A DNA stretch of 64,000 nucleotides, taken from contig CP017966.2 in assembly GCA_002813105.2 (NCBI GenBank), positions 248,001-312,000 on the forward strand, in the 5' to 3' direction. Positions 1 through 8,667 of this stretch are shown piece after piece. The first letter of the stretch is position 1. Every line of letters starts with the position of its first letter. A model generated the notes under the pieces. The model did not search any database. It saw only the letters and a list, made by a program, of their open reading frames with translations, and was not told the origin of the DNA. The position numbers were made by a program, and so were the translations under genes. This DNA comes from Methanosarcinales archaeon Met12. GTDB lineage: Archaea > Halobacteriota > UBA148 > JAJOKI01.

Positions 1-459
1 GTCTGTGATGAATGTGACCTGCATTTTCTCGATGATCGGCAGCTCAGACTTGAACAATTTGATTAAAGCCTGTCCCATGTATTTCAGGTTGAAGCCCTTT
101 GCATGGGCGCCCTTGCTCAACCTGCACCAGATGTCATATCTCTGATTCAGGTGCATGAATCCCTCTATGAAGTTGCAGTACTCGTGTATCCTTCTCTCAA
201 CTACACCTTCCATATCCTCTTCCAACTTTTCTCCAGTCACCTCAACGAAGATGCCAAAAGGATAGCTGCCTCCCTCCTTCATCTCCCCGATGTCCGGACC
301 TTTTACTTCAACCCTGCCATCCTCTATTTCATCCGTCTTTCTCAATTTAGCGAGCTCTGCTTTTGCTTTTACCTTCGGTCCCCCCAGCTCAACGTACATG
401 TCTTCTTTTCTTATTCTCTCTCCCTCATATTGAGGACCAATATCGAATGGAAGTTCCAT
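1..459 (-). CDS. cdhC: ACDS beta subunit (acetyl-CoA synthase), N-terminal part
   Basis: N-terminal 153 residues of the acetyl-CoA decarbonylase/synthase beta subunit, the protein that makes or cleaves acetyl-CoA at the Ni-Fe-S A cluster. The gene runs off the left edge, so the A-cluster cysteines lie outside the window. Family features are the opening MELPFDIGPQYEGERIR and the following VELGGPK. The ATG at 457-459 follows a good ribosome site (GGAGGGAT) and starts 3 bases after cdhB ends. It is the last gene seen of a minus-strand operon cooC-cdhA-cdhB-cdhC; cdhD and cdhE probably follow to the left. The family call is secure from the N-terminus and the operon. Confidence 0.93.
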   Translation of the reverse strand, partial: MELPFDIGPQYEGERIRKEDMYVELGGPKVKAKAELAKLRKTDEIEDGRVEVKGPDIGEMKEGGSYPFGIFVEVTGEKLEEDMEGVVERRIHEYCNFIEGFMHLNQRYDIWCRLSKGAHAKGFNLKYMGQALIKLFKSELPIIEKMQVTFITD

Positions 460-462
460 ATT

Positions 463-1026
463 TTAATCCCTCCTCAACGTTTCAACGAGTTTATTTAATT
501 TTTCACCATCTATTATGACTGACATATCTGCACTAGGATGGTAGCGAGGACAGATAGTTATGGTCTTCAGCCATGGGGCAAAATGTCTCAGAGTCGAAAG
601 TCCTTGTTCGCCAAGGGCGCAAAAGACCCCGAAAAAAACCACGAGGTCGTGTTGCCCCTCTTCCCTTATGCCGTCCCATTCGGAGTCCCTGAGCCTGTCA
701 ACTATATTGACAGCGGGCATCCAGGCATCTGGTTCGAAGCCCTTCTGCAGAAATCCTTTTATCGCATGTGAAACAGCGACCACTGGTACATTATATGCCT
801 CTGCCATCTCAATAGCATAGTCCAGTGCCAGCTTATCATCATATTTTGCCTCCAATAACGAAGGTCCAAATACATACAAAGGCCTCTTTGCCTTCTTTAT
901 CAACTTGCCAAGGACTTCTGGAGATATCACCCTGGGCGTATCACCCTTGCCAATTCCCCTGCCAAGCTGCCAGGACCTGTTAATGCTAACAATATCTTCT
1001 TTCGCCATCGTGTCCATCATCTCCAT
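463..1026 (-). CDS. cdhB: ACDS epsilon subunit
   Basis: Epsilon subunit of the archaeal CODH/acetyl-CoA synthase complex, 187 residues, of the CO_dh family (about 170 residues is usual). It binds the alpha subunit and is thought to help electron transfer to or from the CO dehydrogenase centre; it carries no obvious metal cluster. Visible features are the alternating beta/alpha pattern of a Rossmann-like fold, RPLYVFGPSLLE near residue 48, and the C-terminal TITICPRYHPSAD segment. The start overlaps the end of cdhA by 10 bases. A second CdhB-like protein lies at 63358-63957 in a different operon. Confidence 0.93.
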   Translation of the reverse strand: MEMMDTMAKEDIVSINRSWQLGRGIGKGDTPRVISPEVLGKLIKKAKRPLYVFGPSLLEAKYDDKLALDYAIEMAEAYNVPVVAVSHAIKGFLQKGFEPDAWMPAVNIVDRLRDSEWDGIREEGQHDLVVFFGVFCALGEQGLSTLRHFAPWLKTITICPRYHPSADMSVIIDGEKLNKLVETLRRD

Positions 1027-3353
1027 TTGAGTTTGAACCTCTCCAGATTGGTGGGGTCTGGAATCCTGCCCGGCTTCCAGCCAACCTCCTTCAATTCCTT
1101 TAATAGCACATCCTTTTTAGCAATTGGCAGGTCAGCCTCGGTTCTAACGAATACTGGCCAATCGTCCGGGAGTGTGCCAAAATATTTCTCGCTCAGGTCC
1201 AGATAATGTGATAATTTTATCATCCTTCCCTTGGTGGTATCATTGGGCCTTATACAGAGCCTCGCCGTCATGACTATGCACTCTTCCTTTGTCTCGGATG
1301 CGTACATGAGATGTTCAGGAGCAGGTCCAACAAAAACCCTCTCTCCCCTGGCTTTGACGTCGTAGACGTGCCAATCATCCTCTATGTCTTTTCGTCCCAG
1401 ATACAGCCTTCTGTATTTAGAAGCATGCGGTCCAACTATCACCGGGATACCCCATCTGTTACAGCCCACGGCGATCGCTTCGGCTTTCTGGGAGTATACC
1501 CCCCATGCAACTCCGCATGCACCAATACGATTTAGTATATAGTCAGCTATCTCTTCGTAGTTCGCCCTTATATTCCTCCTGGCGAATATGCTGGGAATCT
1601 TGATGCATGCACCCGAAATATGCGAGTTCGCAACACATGACCCAACATTAGCTATACAACCCGCATCAAAGTCTCCAGGATATTTTTCATATAACGTCTT
1701 CCCATCTTCATCTTCATGCATCGCTATATCCATGGCTGCACATCCAGAGGCGACCACTATATACTTTCTACGGAGGAACTCCTCTGCCATCTCCGCAAGT
1801 GCTCCCCTTCCCTTTGGATAGTTTGCGCATCCAACATAAGCTACCACTCCTGGAATCGTTCCCAATACTATCGGTGGACCGACGTGTCTTATTTCCGTGT
1901 CCAGGATTGGTCCCCTGCCACTTCTCAAGAGGTGTTTTTCTTCCTTGACCTTGCGCTCTGCGGCCCTTTGCACCATATTCAATATTGGCAGGTCCCTTCT
2001 GCACACTGGCTCACATACCCCGCATCCCAGACACAGGTCATAGATGTCGACCAATCCGCTCAAGTCGCCTTTTGCGGCCGCCTCCATTGCCCCTGGAATT
2101 GACAGGTCAAGCGGACACGTCCGTTTACATTCGCCGCACACATTGCAATCCCTGGCAAGTTCCATCACCTCTTGTTTATCCGGCAGGGCTTTTAATTTCC
2201 TTCTTTTCTCCGATATTCTCAATGCCACTTCGACCGCCACTTCTCCAGCCTTTTCTGAATCGAGTATCAATGCTCCAGGAGCGCCATTTACCAAGTCCTT
2301 TATTATCTCGCCAGTAGGGTCGTTGGTCCTGTCGGGCAGACCATAACATATTTTGTCAGAGGTCGCTATGACCGCTGTTTTCACCTTTGTGGCCTCTTTC
2401 AGCGTGTCAAGTCTAACGCATTGTTCATCTACCACGATGACATCTGCCACTCCCGACCTTATGAAATATAGTTGCTTGGAGAGGTGGCCAACCACTTTGG
2501 CTGTTTTTTCATATCTGGTCAGGTCATGAGCTGTACAACATAATCCGCCTACTTCCAGTTTATCCATCATATCTTTTTTCATCAAATAATCCACTATCTC
2601 GGTTCCTGTGACCACGTTGTGTCCTACGCATATGACCACGGGCTTGCTCCGGTCGAGTGTTCCCATGCCGATCTCGACCAGGGGAGCATCAGGGTCTCCC
2701 TTTGGAAAACCATAGCCGGTTATCTGGGCTATATCTGCCGCCTCCATCACCACGTGGTCGATCATGCCAACGTGCATGGATTTGGACTCGAAGTCAATAG
2801 AACTGCCCTCTTGACCCGTATGGGTGGCTGACAAACATTGAACGATTTGTTCCTCGGCATAATCCAGCACCTTCCTCAAATCGCTTAAGCGTTCTGGCCT
2901 CATCCCAACTACCGCCATTATGTTGGGGGCATTCACGCTGATAAATCGTCCCAGGTCTATTTTATGGTCGCCTCCCAATTTTTCGATCAGGTGTTCGACC
3001 ATGTGCCTTGCATGAGCGCCATGCGTAGCAGCACCTATGCAACTCGATAGAAGATACATCCTGGCTTGCTGGGCACCCATGTCTATGCCACAGGCACCCC
3101 TCTTTCCAGCCGTCAGGTCACACTTTCCATATGTGCAGAGACAGCACATGTCGCAGAATGGAGAGTAAAATGGTTTGTATCTGTTCAGCAAAATGTGGTC
3201 CCATGCCCTTAGAGTATCGATGGATGGCATTGGAGTCGGACCCATGCTCTCCTCCCAAGTGTCCTCGATGATGCTTCCGATGGTGACGTCCACTCCCTCC
3301 ATCCTGGCGAGGGCGCTTTTTAGCTCTTCGATTTTAAATTTAAGTTTACTCAT
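1017..3353 (-). CDS. cdhA: ACDS alpha subunit (carbon monoxide dehydrogenase)
   Basis: Nickel CO dehydrogenase subunit of the archaeal ACDS complex, 778 residues, full length for the family. It oxidises CO or reduces CO2 in the Wood-Ljungdahl/acetyl-CoA pathway. Cysteines at 67, 70, 71, 73, 78 and 88 match the B/D-cluster region. Two ferredoxin-type motifs, CNVCGECKRTCP near 403 and CLGCGVCEPVC near 441, are the 4Fe-4S insert that separates archaeal CdhA from bacterial CooS. C-cluster-type cysteines follow (VGCAN near 508, ASGCAA near 536, VGSCVAN near 570). It overlaps cooC by 4 bases (ATGA) and cdhB by 10, which implies tight translational coupling. Confidence 0.97.
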   Translation of the reverse strand: MSKLKFKIEELKSALARMEGVDVTIGSIIEDTWEESMGPTPMPSIDTLRAWDHILLNRYKPFYSPFCDMCCLCTYGKCDLTAGKRGACGIDMGAQQARMYLLSSCIGAATHGAHARHMVEHLIEKLGGDHKIDLGRFISVNAPNIMAVVGMRPERLSDLRKVLDYAEEQIVQCLSATHTGQEGSSIDFESKSMHVGMIDHVVMEAADIAQITGYGFPKGDPDAPLVEIGMGTLDRSKPVVICVGHNVVTGTEIVDYLMKKDMMDKLEVGGLCCTAHDLTRYEKTAKVVGHLSKQLYFIRSGVADVIVVDEQCVRLDTLKEATKVKTAVIATSDKICYGLPDRTNDPTGEIIKDLVNGAPGALILDSEKAGEVAVEVALRISEKRRKLKALPDKQEVMELARDCNVCGECKRTCPLDLSIPGAMEAAAKGDLSGLVDIYDLCLGCGVCEPVCRRDLPILNMVQRAAERKVKEEKHLLRSGRGPILDTEIRHVGPPIVLGTIPGVVAYVGCANYPKGRGALAEMAEEFLRRKYIVVASGCAAMDIAMHEDEDGKTLYEKYPGDFDAGCIANVGSCVANSHISGACIKIPSIFARRNIRANYEEIADYILNRIGACGVAWGVYSQKAEAIAVGCNRWGIPVIVGPHASKYRRLYLGRKDIEDDWHVYDVKARGERVFVGPAPEHLMYASETKEECIVMTARLCIRPNDTTKGRMIKLSHYLDLSEKYFGTLPDDWPVFVRTEADLPIAKKDVLLKELKEVGWKPGRIPDPTNLERFKLKWR

Positions 3354-4129
3354 GTTGTGCTCTCCATTTTCTTTAGCAAATCCTTTATTTCTGAAATAGC
3401 CTCAACTGCCGCTGATGCGGTAAAATCGACCAGAGCTGTTCCATCCATCTCGGCTTCTCTCACTTTGTGGTCGAATGGTATGATTCCTAAAACGTCATCG
3501 AAATGCTCCCTTATGAACCCTTCCTCCTCAGCATTGGCAATCTTGTTTCCAACTACATAAACCTTCATCAATCCGATGTCCTCTGACATGTTTATTATTC
3601 TTTTGGCAGTCTCTATCGAGTTGTGCGTCGGCTCGACTATGATGATTATGCCATCGGCATATTTCGCAGTGCCCCTTCCCAGATGCTCGATGCCCGCCTC
3701 CATGTCTATTATCACGTTGTAGTCTTTCAAAAACATATATTTTAAAAACGATTTTAACAGCACGTTTGCTGGACATGCGCACCCAGCTCCGCCTTTTTTC
3801 ATCGTCCCCATCAAAATGAACTTGATGTTATCAGGTCCGTCCACCCATAATTTCTGGGGCAGGTCTGAGACAGCGGGATTTAGTCTGAAGACCGACCCAT
3901 AGGCATCCGGGTCCGCTCCTGTCCTGTCCTTGATAAGGTCCTTCATTTCTGACAGCGGAGTCAGATTTTCAACTTTCTCTCTACCGAGTCCGAGGGTGGA
4001 GCGAAGGTTATGATCCAAGTCAGCGTCTATCGCGATGATATCCAAGCCGTCCCTGGCAAGCAACCTCGCCAGCGTTCCAGCAAAAGTCGTCTTGCCGACG
4101 CCGCCCTTGCCACTGACGCATATCTTCAT
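3350..4129 (-). CDS. cooC: CooC-type CODH nickel-insertion ATPase
   Basis: P-loop ATPase of the MinD/CooC group, 259 residues, needed to load nickel into the CODH C cluster. The deviant Walker A motif GKGGVGKTT starts at residue 8. The CAC pair in GAGCACPANVLL matches the CxC site that binds nickel or zinc at the CooC dimer interface, and DADLDHNL follows the Walker A strand. It is the first gene of the minus-strand ACDS operon and overlaps cdhA by 4 bases. The reverse-strand region before it is short (about 50 bases to the next gene), so the operon promoter probably lies between 4130 and 4180. Confidence 0.92.
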   Translation of the reverse strand: MKICVSGKGGVGKTTFAGTLARLLARDGLDIIAIDADLDHNLRSTLGLGREKVENLTPLSEMKDLIKDRTGADPDAYGSVFRLNPAVSDLPQKLWVDGPDNIKFILMGTMKKGGAGCACPANVLLKSFLKYMFLKDYNVIIDMEAGIEHLGRGTAKYADGIIIIVEPTHNSIETAKRIINMSEDIGLMKVYVVGNKIANAEEEGFIREHFDDVLGIIPFDHKVREAEMDGTALVDFTASAAVEAISEIKDLLKKMESTT

Positions 4130-4182
4130 GGTAGTAGTTTATCATTATTAAACAGTATAAATCTTTCTGGACGCTTCTCATA

Positions 4183-4686
4183 TCAATAAACCATGACGCT
4201 TTTCACGGACGGAAGCTTCATCAGAGCATCTACTACCTCTCCCGGAACCCTTGCATCCGTGATTATCGTGAGTTTTGGGCTCTCAGTAAAGTAAGGGTCA
4301 TCGGTTACGGCCTGCCTGATGCTGATGTTGTGCTTTGCGATTGTGGTGGCGACCTCGCCGAGTATGCCTGTTTTTTGAGCATTTTTTGGGATGATGATTA
4401 CAACTCCCAGCCCCAGCAGTGGTGCGACATGTTCTAAAAAGGCTATCGATGTGATGTTCTGGAACACCTTTTTGAGCGTTTCATCTCCTAAAATTGCCTT
4501 GACCGTGGCATCGACGGCCCTTCTGTCCACCCCAATCTCTTTTGCAATCTGCGTATGCGGTATCTCTATGGTGCCAGAGACCACCCTTCCCTCTGAATTA
4601 ATCTGAAAGCCCCGCCCAAAAAGAAGGCGGATTACCTTTTCTTGCGCAGGAAACTTGCTAAACTTTTCCATGATTTTCGTCCACAT
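4183..4686 (-). CDS. HTH-ACT regulator of amino acid metabolism
   Basis: A 167-residue protein with an N-terminal helix-turn-helix (IPHTQIAKEIGVDRRAVDAT, about residues 45-65) and a C-terminal ACT domain from about residue 92 (LGEVATTIAKHNISIRQA). This matches archaeal proteins annotated as regulators of amino acid metabolism; ACT domains usually bind amino acids. I start it at the ATG at 4686 (MWTKIMEK), which has GCGGTGAAG just upstream; a TTG six codons earlier is possible. It is on the same strand as the ACDS operon but upstream of it, so it may be separately transcribed. The ligand and target genes are unknown. Confidence 0.8.
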   Translation of the reverse strand: MWTKIMEKFSKFPAQEKVIRLLFGRGFQINSEGRVVSGTIEIPHTQIAKEIGVDRRAVDATVKAILGDETLKKVFQNITSIAFLEHVAPLLGLGVVIIIPKNAQKTGILGEVATTIAKHNISIRQAVTDDPYFTESPKLTIITDARVPGEVVDALMKLPSVKSVMVY

Positions 4687-4806
4687 ATCGACTTCACCGC
4701 TCAAGTATATACATTATATGCATTGGAGTCCCTGTACAAAGGTTTTTGTGTGAGGTGATGAATCTATGCACCCAAATATTTATATCTCAGAAAATGTCAA
4801 TAAATA

Positions 4807-5052
4807 ATGGTAAAAATGGCAATAAAAACTGCCGAGATTAGGGAAAACGGAAGAGTTGTGATACCCAAAAATGTCAGAGATGACCTTGGTGTTAAGAAGG
4901 GCGATACACTATTATTTGAAAATATATCAAGAGAGGAATTGCGGGTCAAGGTAATAAGAGGCGAGGACTCATTCCTTATAACTATTCGCAATCCAAAGAA
5001 GGGCAAGGCGATTAAGCCCTCTAAGCTGAAAGAGGAGCTCTGGTCAGGATGA
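4807..5052 (+). CDS. AbrB/SpoVT-type antitoxin (VapB-like)
   Basis: An 81-residue protein with an N-terminal swapped-hairpin AbrB domain: AEIRENGRVVIPKNVRDDLG followed by VKKGDTLLFE, about residues 9-40. Such proteins act as DNA-binding antitoxins for PIN-domain toxins and repress their own operon. It overlaps the PIN gene by 4 bases (ATGA), the usual toxin-antitoxin arrangement. A TATA-like AATATTTATATCTC sits about 30 bases before the start. Its own DNA target cannot be read from the window. Confidence 0.85.
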   Translation: MVKMAIKTAEIRENGRVVIPKNVRDDLGVKKGDTLLFENISREELRVKVIRGEDSFLITIRNPKKGKAIKPSKLKEELWSG

Positions 5053-5456
5053 TATTCGTAGACTCCAACATTTTCATGTTCGCCGGCGATGAAAACTATC
5101 CTGAACATATGAATGCGAAGAGCTTTTTTGAAGAAAAAAGGGAAAAATTCTGTTTTAACACCATCATCGCCCTCGAATCCCATTATGGATATCTAAGAAA
5201 CTTGGGCGCAGAGGAAGCAGAAGTCAGGCTGAAAGCCATGTTAGAATCCAAGCTTCTCAAATATTATGCCATAACCGAAGAAGATTTGATTAAGGGAGCA
5301 GAAATCTCCCGGAGATATAACATAAAAACGAATGATGCCACAATAATTGCAAACATGCTGAGAAATGGCATTGACAGGATAGCCACAGACAACGTAAAGG
5401 ATTTTAGCAAACACTCCAAGATTAAGGTGATTAATCCCATCAAGCGTTTTACATGA
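5049..5456 (+). CDS. PIN-domain toxin (VapC-like ribonuclease)
   Basis: A 135-residue PIN-domain protein of VapC size, probably an Mg-dependent ribonuclease toxin neutralised by the overlapping AbrB-type antitoxin. Acidic residues expected of the active site are present: D5 in the opening FVDSNIF, E43 in ALESHY, D97 in TNDATI and D115 in IATDNVKDF. It is the second gene of the pair and ends about 125 bases before the cytochrome fragment. It is one of three PIN pairs in the window, with partner types differing (AbrB here and at 46653; ribbon-helix-helix at 18223). Confidence 0.88.
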   Translation: MIFVDSNIFMFAGDENYPEHMNAKSFFEEKREKFCFNTIIALESHYGYLRNLGAEEAEVRLKAMLESKLLKYYAITEEDLIKGAEISRRYNIKTNDATIIANMLRNGIDRIATDNVKDFSKHSKIKVINPIKRFT

Positions 5457-5582
5457 ACGAAGTTAAAGGGCCTTGTTTACATTTTCAATCCCTTATTCAC
5501 CATAATTTATAAGTTAATAATACTATATAGAATATAGATACAAAGAGGCATAATCCACAAAGAGTGATTAACGGAGCAGTAC

Positions 5583-6116
5583 ATGCACGATGATGGCAGC
5601 GTAGAGGGCTGCGGCTGGTGTCATAATCCGACGGTGCATTATGTGCAATCACCAAATGATACGGACTGCTTCGCTTGCCATGTGGAATTTGTGCCAGAGC
5701 CACAAACAGCACATGGAGTCGAGCTGGCAGATAGGTACACGTGCATCCAGTGCCATGAGTACCATCTGTTCGCGGTCAGAGCAAGGGCACACACGCCATA
5801 CGGGTGGTTCATGTCGTCTGGCTCCCCTTACCTCCCTGCCGATGAAATCCACATAGCACACGATGGCGTTAACTTTTGGGCATTCTTCCCAACGTGTGCC
5901 CCGTGCCATGGCAATCTGCTGGACGAAATGAACGATTGTGATTGGTGTCATGCAATTGCAGAGAGGCCAGTGCCAATCAAACCGCCTGTGTTGGAGCCGC
6001 CAGTAGTAGAGCCTGAACCAGAACCTAAACCATGGTATGTGATTCCAGGATTTGGGGCAATATCAGCCATCGTACTCTTGCTTGCCGCAGCATTTCTGGC
6101 GATGCGGAGACGATAA
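5583..6116 (+). CDS. Pentahaem cytochrome c fragment with PGF-CTERM tail
   Basis: A 177-residue protein with five CxxCH haem sites (CGWCH, CFACH, CIQCH, CAPCH, CDWCH), a proline/glutamate-rich stalk near residues 130-148, and a C-terminal PGF-CTERM signal: PGFGAISAIV, a hydrophobic run, then RRR. Archaeosortase A, encoded at 49902, processes such tails, so the mature protein would sit on the outer face of the membrane. It has no signal peptide: an in-frame TGA lies six codons before the ATG, and no hydrophobic leader is seen in any frame upstream. Haem attachment and sorting both need export, so this is probably the 3-prime remnant of a larger cytochrome, or the true start is missing. Confidence 0.75.
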   Translation: MHDDGSVEGCGWCHNPTVHYVQSPNDTDCFACHVEFVPEPQTAHGVELADRYTCIQCHEYHLFAVRARAHTPYGWFMSSGSPYLPADEIHIAHDGVNFWAFFPTCAPCHGNLLDEMNDCDWCHAIAERPVPIKPPVLEPPVVEPEPEPKPWYVIPGFGAISAIVLLLAAAFLAMRRR

Positions 6117-6150
6117 TCTTTTATTGTCTCTCTTCTCTCATTGAGATGAG

Positions 6151-6609
6151 ATGATGAAAAGAAGGACTATATTAGTCCTGATAGTGATTATCATATCGTT
6201 ATCTGGAATATATTATGTGAAGTTGACTCCCATAGCGCCTGAACCGCTGCCAGCACCTGCGTTGATAGCGATTGAGGTCAGCAAGGATGCTTATTTAACT
6301 GGAGAACCAGTAGAGTTCACAATCAAAAACATCGGACACAGTACGGTGTATTTACCGACTACAGCCCCCTGGCATGTTGAAAAAATGGTGAACGATGCGT
6401 GGACCCTCGTTCTCTCGCCAACTGCGCTTCACAGAATATCACTCAAGCCAGGGGAGTCGCTGTCATATAGCTGGGGGCAAACTGATTACAACAGAGAACA
6501 GGTCTCACCTGGCGTTTATCGAATTGGCGTATCTTGGTACGGTGGCCCCATTGTTCATTCCCAGGAGTTCGATATATATGGGTTGACCATAATAATGCGT
6601 AAACAGTGA
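6151..6609 (+). CDS. Membrane-anchored beta-sandwich protein, unknown function
   Basis: A 152-residue protein with an N-terminal membrane anchor or uncleaved signal (about residues 6-24, RTILVLIVIIISLSGIYYV), a proline-rich linker, and one extracytoplasmic domain of about 115 residues. The pattern AIEVSKDAYLTGEPVEFTIKN with a later YRIGVSW strand resembles an immunoglobulin-like or BsuPI-like sandwich. There is no lipobox cysteine. It starts 35 bases after the cytochrome fragment on the same strand and ends 4 bases before coaBC, so it could be co-transcribed with either. Function is unknown. Confidence 0.6.
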   Translation: MMKRRTILVLIVIIISLSGIYYVKLTPIAPEPLPAPALIAIEVSKDAYLTGEPVEFTIKNIGHSTVYLPTTAPWHVEKMVNDAWTLVLSPTALHRISLKPGESLSYSWGQTDYNREQVSPGVYRIGVSWYGGPIVHSQEFDIYGLTIIMRKQ

Positions 6610-6613
6610 TATC

Positions 6614-7816
6614 TTGCATCCCACAACCGACATCAGGGGCTCCAAAGGTGATGAGCTCGGTGGCAAAAAAATCGTGCTGTGCGTCACGGGCAGCATAGCC
6701 GCCGTCGAAGCCGTCAAATTAGCGCGCGAGCTGGTCAGACACGGGGCTGACGTTTACGCGGTGATGAGCGATGCGGCTCAAAAGGTCATACACCAGGATG
6801 CGCTGCAATACGCAATCGGGAGAAATGTAATCTCCGGGCTCACAGGAGATGTAGAGCATATTGAATTGTGCGGAGATGGGACTGGCAAAGCCGATTTATT
6901 ATTAATCGCCCCATGCACGGCAAATACGATTGGAAAAATCGCAACTGGCATAGATGATACTCCTGTAACGACATTTGCATCCACTGCACTGGGCACTAAA
7001 ATTCCAATCATCATCGCTCCTGCGATGCACGAATCAATGTACTCGCAGCCCATCGTCGCCGATAACATCCAGCGATTGAAAAGGCTTGGAATCGAATTTG
7101 TGGGCCCTCGCTTAGAGGAAGGAAAGGCGAAGATAGCGGATGTCGAGGATATCGTCCTGTACGTACTGCGCACGCTCTCGGAAAAAGGACTTAAGGGGAA
7201 AAAGGTGTTGATCGCCGCCGGGGCTACAGCAGAATCAATCGACCCCATCCGGATACTCACCAGCCGAAGTTCTGGCAGGACAGGATTGGAACTCGGCAGA
7301 GAGGCGTTCATCAGGGGCGCAGATGTCACGTTAGTGCACAGGGGAGATAGTCCATATCCGATGATGCGCCACATCCACGTTGAGAGCGCTGGAGAGATGA
7401 CAGATGCGGTGCTCGATGAGTTAAAAGGAGGATATGACATATTCATTTGTGCCGCTGCCATATCTGATTATACGGTCAATAGAGCGCCGAACAAGATACC
7501 CTCTGGCAAGAATTTAACGCTTCCCCTGAAGCCCGTTCCAAAGTTGATAGGATTGGTCAGAGAACAATATCCTGATTTGCCGATGGTTGGCTTTAAAGCC
7601 GAGACAAATGTGGCGACAGATGTCTTGATCGACAGGGCAAAATCACTGAAGGATGCGGTTAGATTGGACCTGATCGTGGCAAACGATGTCGGCAAGGGCG
7701 GAATCGGCGAGGACGAGAATGAAGTGTATATCATCGGCGAGGACATTGTGCATGTCAAGGGTTCCAAACGAGACATCGCAAAAAAGGTAATAGACGCAAT
7801 AGTTGGAATATTATGA
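6614..7816 (+). CDS. coaBC: Phosphopantothenoylcysteine synthetase/decarboxylase
   Basis: Bifunctional CoA-biosynthesis enzyme, 400 residues. It joins cysteine to 4-phosphopantothenate and decarboxylates the product to 4-phosphopantetheine. The N-terminal flavoprotein half shows VTGSIAAVEAVKLAREL (near residue 24) and IAPAMHESM; the C-terminal synthetase half shows AAGATAESIDPIR and SSGRTG. It begins at TTG 6614: the residues that follow (HPTTDIRGSKG) are typical of archaeal family members and no better start lies downstream. It overlaps pantoate kinase by 4 bases and heads a CoA operon, coaBC-pok-pps. Confidence 0.93.
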   Translation: MHPTTDIRGSKGDELGGKKIVLCVTGSIAAVEAVKLARELVRHGADVYAVMSDAAQKVIHQDALQYAIGRNVISGLTGDVEHIELCGDGTGKADLLLIAPCTANTIGKIATGIDDTPVTTFASTALGTKIPIIIAPAMHESMYSQPIVADNIQRLKRLGIEFVGPRLEEGKAKIADVEDIVLYVLRTLSEKGLKGKKVLIAAGATAESIDPIRILTSRSSGRTGLELGREAFIRGADVTLVHRGDSPYPMMRHIHVESAGEMTDAVLDELKGGYDIFICAAAISDYTVNRAPNKIPSGKNLTLPLKPVPKLIGLVREQYPDLPMVGFKAETNVATDVLIDRAKSLKDAVRLDLIVANDVGKGGIGEDENEVYIIGEDIVHVKGSKRDIAKKVIDAIVGIL

Positions 7817-8667
7817 ACGCCATAAAAGCTAAGGCATATGCGCCGTCGCATATCACAGGCTTTTTTGAGATTTGTGAGTCAGAAAAACCCGAGTGCATGG
7901 GGTCCAGGGGCTGTGGATTTACACTAAAGGCAGGGACGGTGACAGAGGTCGTGGTTGAAGATGGAAAAGGAGTATCCATTCACTTAAATGACGTCCTCAC
8001 AAGGGCGCCAACCACCGAATTCGTCGTGAAGGAATTGGCAGCCAATCGGTCTGTCGAGGTGCACAGCAAGATAGACGTCCCGATTGGATGCGGTTTTGGA
8101 GCCAGTGGAGCCGGTGCGTTGAGCACCGCGCTTGCATTGAACGAGGCGCTGTCCCTGAACCTCACATATAACCAGGTTGGAGAGATAGCCCACATTGCAG
8201 AGGTGGTGAATAAAACCGGTCTGGGAGATGTGATTGGACAGTCATACGGCGGCGTAGTGATGCGAAAAGAGCCAGGAGCGCCGGGGATAGGTGTCGTTGA
8301 CAGGATTCCCATCAGTGATGTCATGATCGATTACGTGGTGTTTGGCGAAATCATCACAAGGGAGGTCTTGGAGGATACGAGCATGAGAAAAGAAATTAAT
8401 AAAGCAGGGAAAACCGCCATGAAGAAATTGCTCCATAGACCGACATTTGACGAGTTTATTCGGTTGTCCAAAAAATTCGCCATCCAAACAGGATTTCTCA
8501 GCAGTGAAGCGGCTGATGCAATAGAAGCGGCTGAATCTGATGGTGGAATGGCAGGCATGGCGATGCTGGGCAACACCGTGTTCGCTGTTAATGGATGCGA
8601 TGCGTTAAAAGAGTTCGGAAAAGTTCATACGAGCAGGATATGCCATCATGGAGCGCAATTGCTATGA
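7813..8667 (+). CDS. Pantoate kinase (archaeal, GHMP family)
   Basis: A 284-residue GHMP-superfamily kinase that phosphorylates pantoate, the first step of the archaeal-only route to 4-phosphopantothenate. It has the N-terminal KAYAPSHITGFFEI segment and the glycine-rich ATP loop PIGCGFGASGAGALS near residue 93. It lies between coaBC and phosphopantothenate synthetase, overlapping each by 4 bases, so the archaeal CoA-branch enzymes are arranged consecutively. The family resembles other GHMP kinases, but this neighbourhood makes the pantoate assignment firm. Confidence 0.9.
   Translation: MNAIKAKAYAPSHITGFFEICESEKPECMGSRGCGFTLKAGTVTEVVVEDGKGVSIHLNDVLTRAPTTEFVVKELAANRSVEVHSKIDVPIGCGFGASGAGALSTALALNEALSLNLTYNQVGEIAHIAEVVNKTGLGDVIGQSYGGVVMRKEPGAPGIGVVDRIPISDVMIDYVVFGEIITREVLEDTSMRKEINKAGKTAMKKLLHRPTFDEFIRLSKKFAIQTGFLSSEAADAIEAAESDGGMAGMAMLGNTVFAVNGCDALKEFGKVHTSRICHHGAQLL

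Noticed and set aside
103-498. Open frame on the plus strand at the left edge
   Set aside because: It lies antisense to cdhC, whose N-terminal protein sequence and ribosome site are clear.
5541-5570. Similarity of AAAGAGGCA...CAAAGAG to a stretch near 59771
   Set aside because: Short, gapped and A-rich; probably chance in promoter-like sequence.
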